Part shown: in pieces, positions 36,705 to 47,210 of the stretch
How the letters are laid out: each line of letters opens with the position of its first letter
How positions within the stretch are numbered: position 1 is the first letter of the stretch
Assembly (NCBI RefSeq): GCF_000204055.1
Contig: NW_006768781.1
Span: forward strand, 763,940-827,939
DNA length: 64,000 nt
Direction of reading: 5' to 3'
Origin: Melampsora larici-populina 98AG31
Taxonomy: Eukaryota > Basidiomycota > Pucciniomycetes > Pucciniales > Melampsoraceae
Program-made: the position numbers and the translations under genes
Notes under the pieces: model-generated
Databases searched by the model: none
Told to the model about the DNA's origin: nothing
The model's input: the letters and a program-made list of their open reading frames with translations, nothing else

Positions 36705-36890
36705 CAATGAATGAAGACGAACACGCAAATAAGAAAAATATATAATAAATTTATATTCACACGAAATAACATATTCACACAAATAAAATAGAATGAAGAC
36801 AAACACGCAAATAAGAAAAATATACAATACATTTATATTCACACAAAATGACATATTCAGACAAATAAAATAACAACGTAGAGACAGGCA
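36705..36890. repeat. AT-rich tandem repeat, period about 82 bp
   Basis: Two units start AATGAAGACGAACACG (36709) and AATGAAGACAAACACG (36791), each followed by CAAATAAGAAAAATAT and TTATATTCACAC. A partial third unit lies at 36970-37020. It is located just past the gene B stop codon, so it may act in the 3' region. Confidence 0.75.
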
Positions 36891-37058
36891 CAATAACACA
36901 AAGAGAGAAAACGATCTTGAGAAAACAGAATATACATACTTAAACAGAAGATACAGGCTATGTAATAAATAAATTTAAATTTATATTCACAGAGATAAAA
37001 TAACAACATAGAGAGAGACACATACACAAAAGACGAAGAGAACATAAGTGAAACACCT

Positions 37059-39033
37059 TCAAATGGGGGTAGCGGGCTCTGGAAGCACCGTGTAAGCCTC
37101 CTCATCAGGTTGCACCACCTGTCCAAAGGTCGTGTTCAAATCGTCCATAGTGGTTTGAATTTGCGCCTCAGTAGGTAAAGAAAAGTTGGTGGACCCCCTC
37201 AACTCCTCAAATGTCTTAGTGCCATCAATGCGTTCGAGGTCGAATTGCAATACTAACAGAAAGAAGCTATGCAAAAGAGTGGAATGGTTAGTACGTTGAT
37301 ATCAAATTGAAGGAGGTCCTAACGTACGCGTAACGGTACCGCGTGGTCTGAGATCGCAAAAAGGCCAGTTGCCGGTCCACAACATTCCAAAAAGATCGGC
37401 CTTCATATTCTGCAAAGTTCAAGCCCCAGTGGATGGCTTGCATCCTCTGGATCGCAGGTAACACTGTCAGCTTCTGAATTGTGGTTTGATTGAGATATCA
37501 GTCGACAGAATTACCAGCCAAGCATATCGAGAAGTTTGTAAATGATCAACCTCCTGAAGGATCTCTTCGCGCACACGCACTCGTCCCCCAATAAGGCCGC
37601 GTTCTTTCTGGTAAAGCTGTGTATAAATGTAATTTCAGTACAACTTGACATTGATAGATAGCAAGTGCTAACTCACCTTGACAATCACTGTGTCAAGGAC
37701 TGGTACGTTGGCGTTTGTGCCCGAGTGTACTCAATTTGGAAGGTTGATGTGGGTGAGAAGCTGCTCTACATCAGAAAATGTGTGTTGATAGCTCAGGGTC
37801 GTTTCCAAAGATCGAGTATGTCGAGGATCGGGGTTAGTGCCATAACCAGGTGGCAGAACCCTATTCTTCCATTCGCTAGGATGGGATAACATGGAGGTCT
37901 GTATATGCCTTCAGTTTGGTTCACAAATGTATTAAAATTTAAAGGAAATGTCACTTACCATGACTTTAGCATACAAACCTAAAGGCAGCTGATCCGTCCC
38001 TCCCAATGGGTCTACCCTGGCAGTATAAGCTTGCAGATTGCCACTTAGAATGGTTTGTGTTGCTAACAAACGCATGCATTGCTAGTATAGGATAACATGT
38101 AATCAAACCGTTAATATAGTGAAGGACACAAATGACAAACAAAGACAAACATACAACTTACTTTGAGTTCAGCCCCATCACCCTTCCAAGTGACACGTTC
38201 AGGGGAGGAAGCTTCCCCAGGGAATGAGTTTCTTCTGATGGCTTCGATTATCTCATCACGGATGGACGAGACATCTTGATGGACTGCCAGGACAGTGGTC
38301 ATGCAGGCTAGGAACTGTTCGTCTTGAGACTCAAACTGCCAACCAATATCAGAAGATTCAAAGTTGAGTAGAATGGGAAGGAACATTCTAAATGAAAAGG
38401 GAATGGTGCTTACACTGCACATGAAGCGACCAAGACTCTGACTCTCATCATCAAGGTGTGTGCGCGTAGCAAGACGATTGAAAACTTGTAATCTATTACC
38501 TGTCAAGTGAGTTGGAGCGGTTGTTGAGCTGGTGATCTGATTTCCTAATAAATTTCCTGATGATACACTGGCGGCCTGTGAAAGATGCTCGTCATTCTCT
38601 AACGCTGCTTCTGTATGCAGTAGAGATGGATGTAAAGTACAAATGGTCAGGAAAGGGGTTTTCTAAAGATCGGAAAGAAAACAACCTTACGTTCTTGAAG
38701 AGCATGGGTGATTTGAAGGTTGAGATCGTCATCATGGTTGTTCTCGAAGTTGAAGTCATTCAGGTCGTCATCGCCGACATCGTGGCTGGGAGGGTTGGCA
38801 TCAGGAGGAGGGTTGGTTGGACCCAGCGGAGTGACAGTGCTTCTGGAACGATTTAGCATCATCTGGATGCGACTTCCGGTGACTTGATGTGGTAACTGTT
38901 CAGAAGGTTGACTCGATGAAGCAGGAGCGGAAGATGGAGTTGATTTGGAACCACGCGAGGAACGATTGTGAGCACTGTCGTTTACAGTCTGGCTTTTTTT
39001 ACTGTATGGCTTAGGCTGATAGCGTCGAGTCAT
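37059..39033 (-). pseudogene. Companion gene B of KDZ-1, unknown function, one in-frame TGA
   Basis: This multi-exon minus-strand gene starts with ATG at 39033 (MTRRYQPKPYSKKSQ) and ends at 37059. Recognisable exons are 39033-38691, 38610-38500, one with FESQDEQFLACMTTVLAVHQ (about 38340-38165), then QTILSGNLQAYTARVDPLGG, SEWKNRVLPPGYGTNPDPRH, RGLIGGRVRVREEILQEV, and a last block FWNVVDRQLAFLR spliced to LQFDLERIDGTKTFEEL. The last block matches gene A of KDZ-2. A TGA at 37731-37733 interrupts the frame, with coherent coding sequence on both sides. The N-terminus is serine- and acid-rich; no known domain is recognised. It lies on the same strand as, and downstream of, the KDZ-1 transposase. 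Exon limits other than those given as exact are approximate. Confidence 0.65.
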
Positions 39034-39399
39034 GTCGTCATGGAGTGAGTGAAAGGTGTCGATGATGAATGGCCGATGAGATGATGGTTGGATAAAGGTG
39101 AAATCGAAAAATACAAAGATAATGATGTGAAAGAATGAAATGAGTTGATGAATGGTGAAAAAGACAAGAGCCCTGCCCTTTTTATGGGCCCGGGTGCGGA
39201 AAAAATAAGACAAGCAAAAAAAGATCCTCGCATTTCCACACAGGATTTCTTCTCTCACTCCTCTTTGACACCTCATCATGCTTCAAATTGCTCAATCAAA
39301 CAAGCAGCCTTTGGCTCGCTCATTAGAAACAATATTCCAAATGACAACTTTTGATGATCCGATCCCACAGAGCTTTCAAGCGCCTCTTGGACGAGGAAC

Positions 39400-39830
39400 A
39401 AGGAGAGTCGGTTGTAAAACCGCTGGTTATACCCACAGGCCTTGGCAATCAAACGAGATTGTCCAATCTTGAAGGTTGTCATTCAACAAAGAATGACAAC
39501 TTTCTTTGGAAGTTGCTTTAAAACCGAAATCGGTTGTAAAACCGCTGGTTGTTATATCAAAATCACACAATCTGGGAATTGAAATTGGTTGTAAAACCGC
39601 TGGTTATACATTTAAAACCAGAATTGGTTGTAAAACCGCTGTTGTTATATCAAAATCACACAATCTGGGAATTGAAATCGGTTGTAAAACCGAAGGTTAT
39701 ACCCACAGGCCTTGGCAATTTGTCCATTCTCAAAAGTTATTCGACAAATAATGACAACTTTCATTGGAAGTTGCTTTAAAACCGAAATCGGTTGAAAAAC
39801 CAATGATTTTTGCCCACAGCCTTTGGATTT
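39400..39830. repeat. Tandem GTTGTAAAACCGCTGG units
   Basis: At least six copies of CGGTTGTAAAACCGCTGGTT variants occur in the same orientation (for example near 39409, 39530, 39585, 39625, 39680 and 39787), interspersed with repeated blocks such as ATCAAAATCACACAATCTGG (twice) and GACAACTTTCTTTGGAAGTT (twice, one base different). They lie upstream of gene B and match the motif at the left end of KDZ-1. Confidence 0.8.
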
Positions 39831-40341
39831 TGTCACACTGCAACTGCAATCTCCAGGCGTGTTGCGAGTTGATTGACTTCAAAATCTTCAATTATTGCAC
39901 AATCAGGCGCGTGGATTCGATCACAGCACGATGTCCAGTGTGTGGCTGTGACAAATGGAAGATGATCTAGATTATTAGATCTGATTAGTCTTATTTCCCG
40001 TTGTCAAATCAATTCCTTTTCTACCAGGCAACCTTGAACTATTGACCTATTAATCATTTTACTGCAATATGAGTGCTTTCTGGCGAAATGATACATTGAG
40101 ACACCCTGCGCTTTTGCAATACAAGCCGCCACCAGATAGACGTCGTTAAGCTGGCGTCCATTATGATTGGATGTTGTCTATTTACTGACTAATTGCTTTG
40201 ATTTGAAATAGGCTGAAACCCACCATGGACCTTGTGGACCAGATGGACTATCTTCCTACGCTTTCGCGTCTGGATTTGGAACGCTATTTTAGAAGGTAAT
40301 TGATTCTTTTATGTGTGATTCTATGGCAAATATTTACAGAC

Positions 40342-40905
40342 ATGGAATGCAGGCCGCTTTATCAAGCCATCCTTGACAAATCTGGACGTTTACACCAACC
40401 GATGAGGTTTGCTTCGGCGGACGATGTGGATCCGTTCCGGCTAATTACGATTGGGCCTCTCAACTCTAAGTTTGACTACGACAGACTTCATCGCCTAGTG
40501 GATGTCCTATGCATCAAACACTCTCTCCCCGTGCCAGCTTTTGTCGACATGACTGGCGATGAAAATTGGGGGATTTTGGTATATCATAATTTCTTGAGGA
40601 GAAAAATATATGACATAAGCACTGCTTCCATTGCCATTAGACAATTTCCTTTCTATCCTCTACTCTCGATTGAGAGTCAGTACGGTTGGTATCCTTATCG
40701 CTCGATACTACGTCTCGAAAGTCCCTTTCCTTCAGCTGTGAAGGACTCAATGTCCGACTCTGAATCAGGTTCTTCAGTTTCTTATCGTGTAACATCCCAA
40801 GAGAAAGACTCTGTAGTAGGGAATTATTCTGACTTTAATTCTGATGTATCTTCTCAAGAAAATGACAATGGCAATCTGGTGTCTTCTCAAGTAAAGGAGG
40901 ATTAA
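40342..40905 (+). CDS. Unknown protein frame inside KDZ-1, 187 codons
   Basis: An open frame runs from ATG at 40342 (MECRPLYQAI) to TAA at 40905, preceded by a TTTACAG acceptor-like site. A first exon may lie upstream: at 40224-40295 a stretch reads MDLVDQMDYLPTLSRLDLER, but its phase does not join cleanly. The body is aromatic-rich (SQYGWYPYRSILRLESPFP) and the tail is serine/acid-rich. No family is recognised. It runs opposite to the other KDZ-1 genes and could be a captured host fragment. Confidence 0.4.
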   Translation: MECRPLYQAILDKSGRLHQPMRFASADDVDPFRLITIGPLNSKFDYDRLHRLVDVLCIKHSLPVPAFVDMTGDENWGILVYHNFLRRKIYDISTASIAIRQFPFYPLLSIESQYGWYPYRSILRLESPFPSAVKDSMSDSESGSSVSYRVTSQEKDSVVGNYSDFNSDVSSQENDNGNLVSSQVKED

Positions 40906-41148
40906 AATCTAATATCCATATTGTCGTCAATCTTTTTTGTCATCAATCTTTTATCATCTTTCATTTATTTTTATTTCTAATTTTTATGATCTTATTGATG
41001 TTGCTATTATTCATTATATTTTTCATTTTAGTGAGGTTGCGAAATTCAAATCAAACCGTGTTCTTGTTGCGTATTCTCATGATCTGAAATGTCAATGTCA
41101 GACGAGAGAGAGAAACTTACAGACTTAGGTAAATGAAAACGTTGAGTG

Positions 41149-41390
41149 GCAAAACTTGCATACTAAAAAGATGAATAAATCATTCAAAAATACATTTGAA
41201 AACCAAGCTGAAAACAAAGTTGTGTGGTTGAGACACTGTTTCATTTTAAAACAAATTAAACAAAAGAAACTTGCACACTCAAATCAAAAATATGAATAAA
41301 TCATTCAAAAAAAAATACATTTGAAAACAAAGCTGAAAACAAAACTGTGCGGTTGAGACACTGTTTCATTTTAAAACAAATTAATCTGAT
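41149..41390. repeat. Direct duplication, period about 122 bp
   Basis: Two units contain GATGAATAAATCATTC (41170) or ATATGAATAAATCATTC (41291), then TACATTTGAAAAC, AAGCTGAAAACAAA, TTGAGACACTGTTTCATTTT and AAAACAAATTAA. The copies differ by only a few bases. They lie just beyond the 3' end of the KDZ-1 transposase. Confidence 0.8.
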
Positions 41391-41407
41391 AATCTGACCA
41401 ACATAAA

Positions 41408-44400
41408 TCACCAAGTGGATGGTCCAGCGAGCGGCCCATTGGTGTCTTCTTCGACTCGAAATGGTGACTGTGACAGTATGTGGTTATTGTCGGTTGTTTT
41501 TCTTTTCTTTCCACGGTGGCCTGAATCCGCCGCTATTGCCTTACCTTTCGCTTTTTGATTCTTTTTATCATTTGCTTCTTCTTTATTTTTCAAAGATGTC
41601 TGCCAATTCTGAATTCCAGCTTTAACTGCCTGCTTCCAATCCTCTCGATCGACTTCTTTAAACGGGACTTGTGCCCAAGACCGATGCAGCTCAGAAGAAT
41701 GGAATGTACCAGAATTGAGGATAAAATTGTCCGTTGGTTCATGAACCACAGAATAGTCCATATTTTTGGAGACTCTTCTTTCAATCATCATTGTTCTATT
41801 CTGTTGTACTTGACATTTGCTGAAATGACAGTCGTGTTGAACATTAAGGATCCCATCGATTTTCTATAGATTCTCAACGCATATCAATATCCGACAAGAA
41901 TCCAAGTTTTTCAACACAGTCACTCACAGAAGGATGTATCCATATCACCCTACTGGTCTCCTTGATCTCACGCATACCATAAAATTTGTTCACCTGACCT
42001 ATATTACAAATATGCGCCTCGACCTTGATTTGTCGCAAGGAACACCCTCCCACACCCCAAAGCTTGACGACCCGTGCTATCATCCTACCACTGTTTGTGT
42101 CTGAATCCTCGAGAGACAAAAAGGCATCTGAAGTCACCTTGCGTTTGTCTTTTAAAGTGATCGACTCGAGTACATGCCAGTCCTTAGCCGAGAATCTATC
42201 ACGTATTTCGCTTGGAACCATGTCATTCGCGTTCAACGGTTGACAAGCGTGTAACCCTTGAAAGGAAAAAGAAGAGATGTTATCAGCAACAAGCAGGAAT
42301 ATCAATGATGGATCATATATACAAAGGGAAACGTACGTCCTATTTTGATTACATTTTCCTGATTCCAAGCGGCATTGAATCCTAATGCTTTTTGAAACAA
42401 GACATTATTTTAAAAAGTCCTCTGGACTTTTAAACCCGCCTGTATATATGTTTTTGATTGGTGATCATAAATATAAGAACCCGCACCTAACGCTCGCATG
42501 AGCCTATGATTATTCATCGAATTAGCAATATCTGAGCCCGGACTAAGATGATTTGAATGAATTGATGACTCTCGAGTGTTTCCGTTAAAACATTCAAAAT
42601 TTTCAGTTCCAAAAAGGCAAGGAGGTCCATATCGTTCAATTGCATCACATAGAGGGGTCAGCATATGAAACTTAGGTTTATTGCACCATTGAGCTGATAT
42701 TTGAACAATTGACTTCAGAAAGATTCGGATTAGCTTCTCGAGATCCTTGAGATAGGTCTTCATATCGCTGATTTCAGTCTGAAAGATGTAAGGGGCCAGA
42801 TGGGACAGCGCAATCCAAGTTTCACGTTCCTCATTTGATATTTCGCAATCCAAGAAGATGAACGGAGCCGCTTGTAAAACTGTTTGAAATTCTTTGCCAT
42901 TAAGACTGAGAAAGTGCTGTATCATAGTCTTTGGCTGAATTGCTGGAATGCTCAAACCGGATGTGTTGAATGACCTCCAACGTCCATAAATTTCGTTTTT
43001 CTCCTTTGCCGAACAGTTATTCATTTGGTGGCGCAACAAGTACTTAGCAACACCTAATAAAATGACGTGTAATACCTCCACTGGCGTATCGCGATGTCCA
43101 TCAAAGCCTGGTTGGAGTGTATATAAGCATTACTGTTATTAACAACCAAGAACGGACCAGTCTTACCATTGAGTCGTAAAAATGGATTGAATAGACGCTC
43201 GCCAAACTGCTCATTCAGTTCGCGACAAAAGGCGGACGTTTGTGCGTGTGTTACTGAGGAATCACGGTGAAGATCCTGAACCATTTTGACAAAGCTAAGG
43301 TTCAGTGTGTCCTTCACGCCAGATTCAGAAGATTTTGTATCAAAAAGACCGATGTTTCCAGGCGTTTGAGCCAAGTTCCAAAGCGCCTTCGTCCCTTTGG
43401 CAGTTTCAGACCATTGCCTTTTTGGTAGTGATTTCTAAAAATTAAAACAAACACATCCATTATTTTTGATCCAATGATTTGGAGTTCTATAAATATAATC
43501 ACACCTTGTTTCCCTCCTCGTCAACCCCCAGGAAGTCACATACGTACTTTGCTGAACGTTTTTCCATCAGAGACTGGACCTTCAAATGGCAAACCCGACA
43601 TGGTGACAAAGAAGTTGTGGGATTCATAGTATTTGTAACCTCTGCATGCATAGGCGAGTCACCTAGATGACAGAGGACCGCGGTCATTACCAGCACTTCC
43701 GCCTGGGCCTTGTGGTCATAGGCCACAAAACCATCTTGCATTAGAGTGCTGGTTTATTTTGTCAACAACCACCACAGACATGTCAAAAGATGAATAAATA
43801 TAAACAAAAATCTTACTTCAAGTCGTCTACCAAAGGATCTGCCAATTCCAATGCTCCTGCCGAGTTCAATACGGTCACAAAGTGACAGTGATATTCTTGA
43901 TTTGAAAGCTTTGGAGGAAGCCCTGCTAACGTAAAGTAAAACGCGATGTGCTTATTCCATCTCTTGGATTTGTTACCTGACAAGTCGTCACAGTATAACA
44001 CCAATGGAACATGTCGGATGATTCGACCCTTGGCTTTTGTTCGCCATGGATTCACTGTTGGAACCGCGTTCAGAGAGCCTCCGTCTTTTTCTTATTCCAG
44101 CAACAAGCAATCCATCAATCAGCCGCAAGATGATGGTCAGTTTGAACTAACAAACCCACCATACATCAGACCATCACATAAGTCTTTCATGAGTCGTCCA
44201 TCACGCATTTCTACCTTGTCAAATTCCCTCCAGAAGGAGTTCACATTGATTGTTGTCAATAATTCTGAGTCAAAATTAGAAACATATTGAAATTCTATTC
44301 GTATATGTGGGTTTGCCCACTTGATATGTGCAAATACACATTTTGCAAATATATCGTCTCCTGATTTATAAAAAAACAAAGGAACCACAATCCTTTGGGA

Positions 44401-45574
44401 CTCCAATTGAACCGGTTCGTGCAAGTAAAAATGCCCATTTTCTCGGTCAACCATTTGAACTCTGGTTTTGCGGTCAAGTCCCTCTCTCCACTTTTGAGAC
44501 TGCGAAAGGGATGACACCTTTGTGCTTTCGTCGGGTAGCGAAGGAATGAATTCAAGGTAGTCTGATACATACGGATTCGCGACTTCCTGGAAAAATACAA
44601 AGTCAATTAATTTGGACTCTACTCTGCCTTCGCTACAGTGAGTCATTACTTGCCTGCTTGAGGATCTCCCTAATTTTCAAACCAAAGCACGGTTTTTCTA
44701 AAGGACTCAGAGATTCTGTGACTTCAAAATTAAATCTATTCTTCATTCGGCGGCGGACTTTCTGAATAGTCTTGTGTGCAGGCAGTGTTACACCGAGTAA
44801 TCCGAAAAACGAACACATGCGCTCGTATTGTAACATGGACAGAATAGTACGTGATGAACCCAGCACCATGAAGCCAACCATTTGCTGGAGTAAATTGACA
44901 GTCAGAATTTGAATACCACCCAATAATAGGCAAAACTCAATACATGCCTCTAGACTTGCAAAAGGGAACCAGGAGTCTTCTTCTTTGTCTATCATGCTGA
45001 AATCACGCGCTCTGTGACGTTCAGAATGAACCGAATCATCTGAGTCGGAATCGGATTCTTTGCTACAGCTGTCTGAGTCACCAATTGGATCGTCGTTACT
45101 ACTATGCACGCTGACAGCCGGAGATTGGAACAGATGAGAATAATTGGTAGTCCAAAGATCAGTAAAAACTTCTTGAACAGCATTTGCTGTTGGAAAATCG
45201 CTATTGCAGTCAATTTTGGTGTGCTCAGCCTGAGCTCGATTCTCATCGCTTGCTGGGGCAGAGTTGCTGTGAGGTTGGACTTCGTTGTGGTTGATGAAAG
45301 ACGCTGGCGTTGGTTTGGCCGCTTGCTTTGCCACCCATATTTTGAAATTTTTTAGGTGAGTGGGAGTCTTCTTATGCCGGCGAATGTGGCTGCTCTGCAT
45401 TGAGCGGCTTGCAGGGCAGGCGATACAAACATACAATATAGAATCTGTATCACACCCAACTTCAACAATGACTTTATAACAAGACGGACCGTCAAAGTCA
45501 ATGTGTAGGATCCAAAGTTGAGATTGACCAAAATAATCAGTCACATCACATACATTTGTCCGTATCGACAGCAT
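41408..45574 (-). pseudogene. KDZ-1 transposase (CACTA/KDZ-like, multi-exon)
   Basis: Exons on the minus strand encode, in order: a C2H2-like finger (CIACPASRSMQSSHIRRH), an acidic linker and VLGSSRTILSMLQYERM. Next come FYLHEPVQLESQRIVVPLFF, VLYCDDLSGNKSKRWNKHI, CHLGDSPMHAEVTNTMNP and a CRVC knuckle. The last parts are LHVILLGVAKYLLR, FGTENFECFNGNTRESSIHS and VQHDCHFSKCQVQQN. The DD and D-M-H-A-E spots are candidate catalytic carboxylates. The gene is nearly complete, but at 41874-41876 the frame hits TGA where KDZ-2 has an intron; only about 20 bases separate the two coding parts, so the intron appears to have lost most of its length. This copy is therefore probably inactive. Family placement (KDZ versus CACTA Tnp2-like) is by pattern only; the first exon start is uncertain. 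Confidence 0.7.
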
Positions 45575-46674
45575 CCATCGCCGTTCAAGCGCACAGAAAA
45601 ATCAAAGATTTGATCTGTCTTCCTTTGGTTTAAAGGGAAATAGGTAGTTGATTGAAGGATAATTGAAGAGACTTCAAGGAATAATTGAGCACTCGACCAA
45701 ATAAGTGTTGAATGGCTAAACAACCGACTGAATATTGATGATTCAAGGAAGGAAGTACGGTCAATAAACCGTAAAGTATGGAGTTTGAAACCGCTGATTC
45801 ATCAACCACAACATTCGGGGTTGTCAAAAACGCGGGTCTGCATCTGCAGGATCAAATGTCGTTGGCCAACTCTACTTCAGGTAGTGAGCACGCCCCGTTG
45901 ACAACCCGATTGCTGCTGGGTGCCCCGCTGAATTGCAACCGGTGTCTGGCTGCGGTTCTGGATAACCTCCTGGAATCCGATTTCTAACAAAAACAGGGCT
46001 CGTGGTGTACAGTACCTGTGGCTGCGTTGCTGGTGTGTTGCGTCGTTGGGGCGGGCGGAACAGAGTAGCCGGCGCAGGCTGTGGTGAGTCGCCCATACCC
46101 GTATTCAAAATCACGCTTTGGGATGCTGGGTGAGGCAGTATGAAGTTTACGGCAAAGAGAGTGCAAAGGATGTGAGTTTACAGATAAACACATATAAGCT
46201 AAAAAGAATGAATGCGACTTTATAAACGGCATAACAGACACAATGCACTAAATGTACTCACGTCGTAATGACAGGTCACTGGGTGGTTGGCCACCCAAAT
46301 GATCGTCTTCAACCATATCATCTGCAAAAAGATCATCGATTAGGTCATCCATCTGTCTAGTTGGTCAAAACCGTCTGCGGTCACCTATGTAAAAAATAAA
46401 GATGAAATAAGGAGTAGGTACGAGATCAGCATGAAAGACAAATCATAGTGTTCAGCTGGAGAGTTACCGATGAAAATCCTGAAGAAACGACGGCAGTCAG
46501 GTGTCAGAGATGCATGAGGATTCTTGCTGTTGATCGAGGCTTTTATGAGTCAAAGAGCTGAACGCACTAGTCCCAATGCTAAAAGCAATTCAACAATTAT
46601 TAACAAAGAATGTACTAGTAAGTGACACATTCCTTGCCTAAGTCATCTGTGAATCTGCGCCCCAAAACTCATCG

Positions 46675-46737
46675 ATCTCACCTGCCTTGGATGGATGTCA
46701 TCTGGACCAATGTACATCCATCCAACGCAGGTGAGAT
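46675..46737. repeat. 24-bp-arm hairpin between transposase and gene A
   Basis: Arms 46675-46698 (starting ATCTCACCTGCC) and 46714-46737 (ending GCAGGTGAGAT) match with one mismatch around a 15-base loop. It lies in the 0.9-kb gap between the KDZ-2 transposase stop and the gene A start, so it could be a terminator or an RNA-level control element. Confidence 0.8.
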
Positions 46738-46903
46738 TGATGAGGATGCAGTTCTGGAGGAGGGGTGATGTCAGCCATGAGATCGAAGCCAGCAGAATCG
46801 AATCGTTGATTGAATCGAGTTTGAAATTGGATGACTTGCTGAGTGACGCGAATGGAATGAGTGGACGTGATCAAGGGGTGTTGTTCAGACCAATTTCGCG
46901 CAC

Positions 46904-46942
46904 ACTTCACAGGAGGTCATACATGTCACCCCCTGTGAAGTC
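46904..46942. repeat. Near-palindrome in the same gap
   Basis: ACTTCACAGGAGG is followed 12 bases later by CCCCCTGTGAAGT, giving an imperfect hairpin centred on ATACATGT. With the hairpin at 46675 it makes two strong inverted repeats in one short intergenic region. Confidence 0.7.
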
Positions 46943-47084
46943 CTGATTTTGATTGGCCCGCTTCCCATGGTGGATGCATGATTGCCGAAGAATGAAGCGG
47001 GTATGATGTCCAAGGATGCGCTGAAATCAATACTCCGTTCACGTTCAAAAGGGTCAATACCATGTGATTTGAGGATGTGTTATT

Positions 47085-47210
47085 ATCCTTGATGACGCGT
47101 AAAATTGGGATTTCAACTATATACATTGAAAAGAAAATAGAGAATTTTAAATCCTTGATGATGTGTCAAGTTGAGATTTTGACTATATACATTGAAAAGA
47201 AAATTGAGAA
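47085..47210. repeat. Two-copy tandem repeat, period 66 bp
   Basis: Units at 47085-47144 and 47151-47210 both start ATCCTTGATGA and end CATTGAAAAGAAAAT; they differ at roughly eight positions. They lie just beyond the 3' end of the KDZ-2 transposase. Confidence 0.8.

Larger units (their letters stand above)
36282..46007 (-). mobile_element. KDZ-1, complete CACTA/KDZ-like element, 9.7 kb
   Basis: The left terminus CACCACAAACCCT (36282) and the right terminus AGGGCTCGTGGTG (ending 46007) are inverted repeats with two transitions. They are flanked by TA at 36280-36281 and 46008-46009. Gene order leftward is transposase (45574-41408), a small opposite-strand frame (40342-40905) and companion gene B (39033-37059). 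The same termini type, duplication size and gene order as KDZ-2 show that the two belong to one family. It is inserted in the terminal repeat of hAT-3. Confidence 0.85.
31177..46016 (+). mobile_element. hAT-3, inserted in gene A and itself interrupted by KDZ-1
   Basis: The left end is GGTACTGTACCAGTA (31177). The right end, reassembled across the KDZ-1 insertion (...TACTGG plus TA plus CAGTACC, ending 46016), is its exact 15-base complement. KDZ-1 sits only about 7 bases from the outer end. Both subterminal regions are packed with GGTACTGTAC/GTACAGTACC motifs. Without KDZ-1 the element is about 5.1 kb. No clear 8-bp target duplication is visible (CAGCAGCC against TGTGGCTG). Confidence 0.75.
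29666..46352 (-). pseudogene. Companion gene A of KDZ-2, unknown function, split by hAT-3
   Basis: The start exon 46352-46262 encodes MDDLIDDLFADDMVEDD and is followed by exon 46125-46017 (proline/glutamine-rich). Then hAT-3 intervenes, and the gene resumes at 31176-31041, 30970-30863, 30757-30641, 30577-30431, 30359-30285, 30217-30122, 30051-29933 and 29864-29666. Splice phases agree throughout, for about 400 residues. The protein is acidic at both ends and has helical segments (NAVKKFGDLLKLTKENVDLL). A C-terminal block, WTIMDEALADLR followed by NQIVRYDREAFNGKRTW, matches a block in gene B of KDZ-1. No known domain is recognised. The exact join at the hAT-3 site is uncertain because no target duplication is seen. 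It lies on the same strand as, and 899 bp past, the KDZ-2 transposase. Confidence 0.65.

Noticed and set aside
31169..46024. 8-bp target duplication for hAT-3
   Set aside because: The flanks CAGCAGCC and TGTGGCTG do not match, although gene A rejoins in frame.
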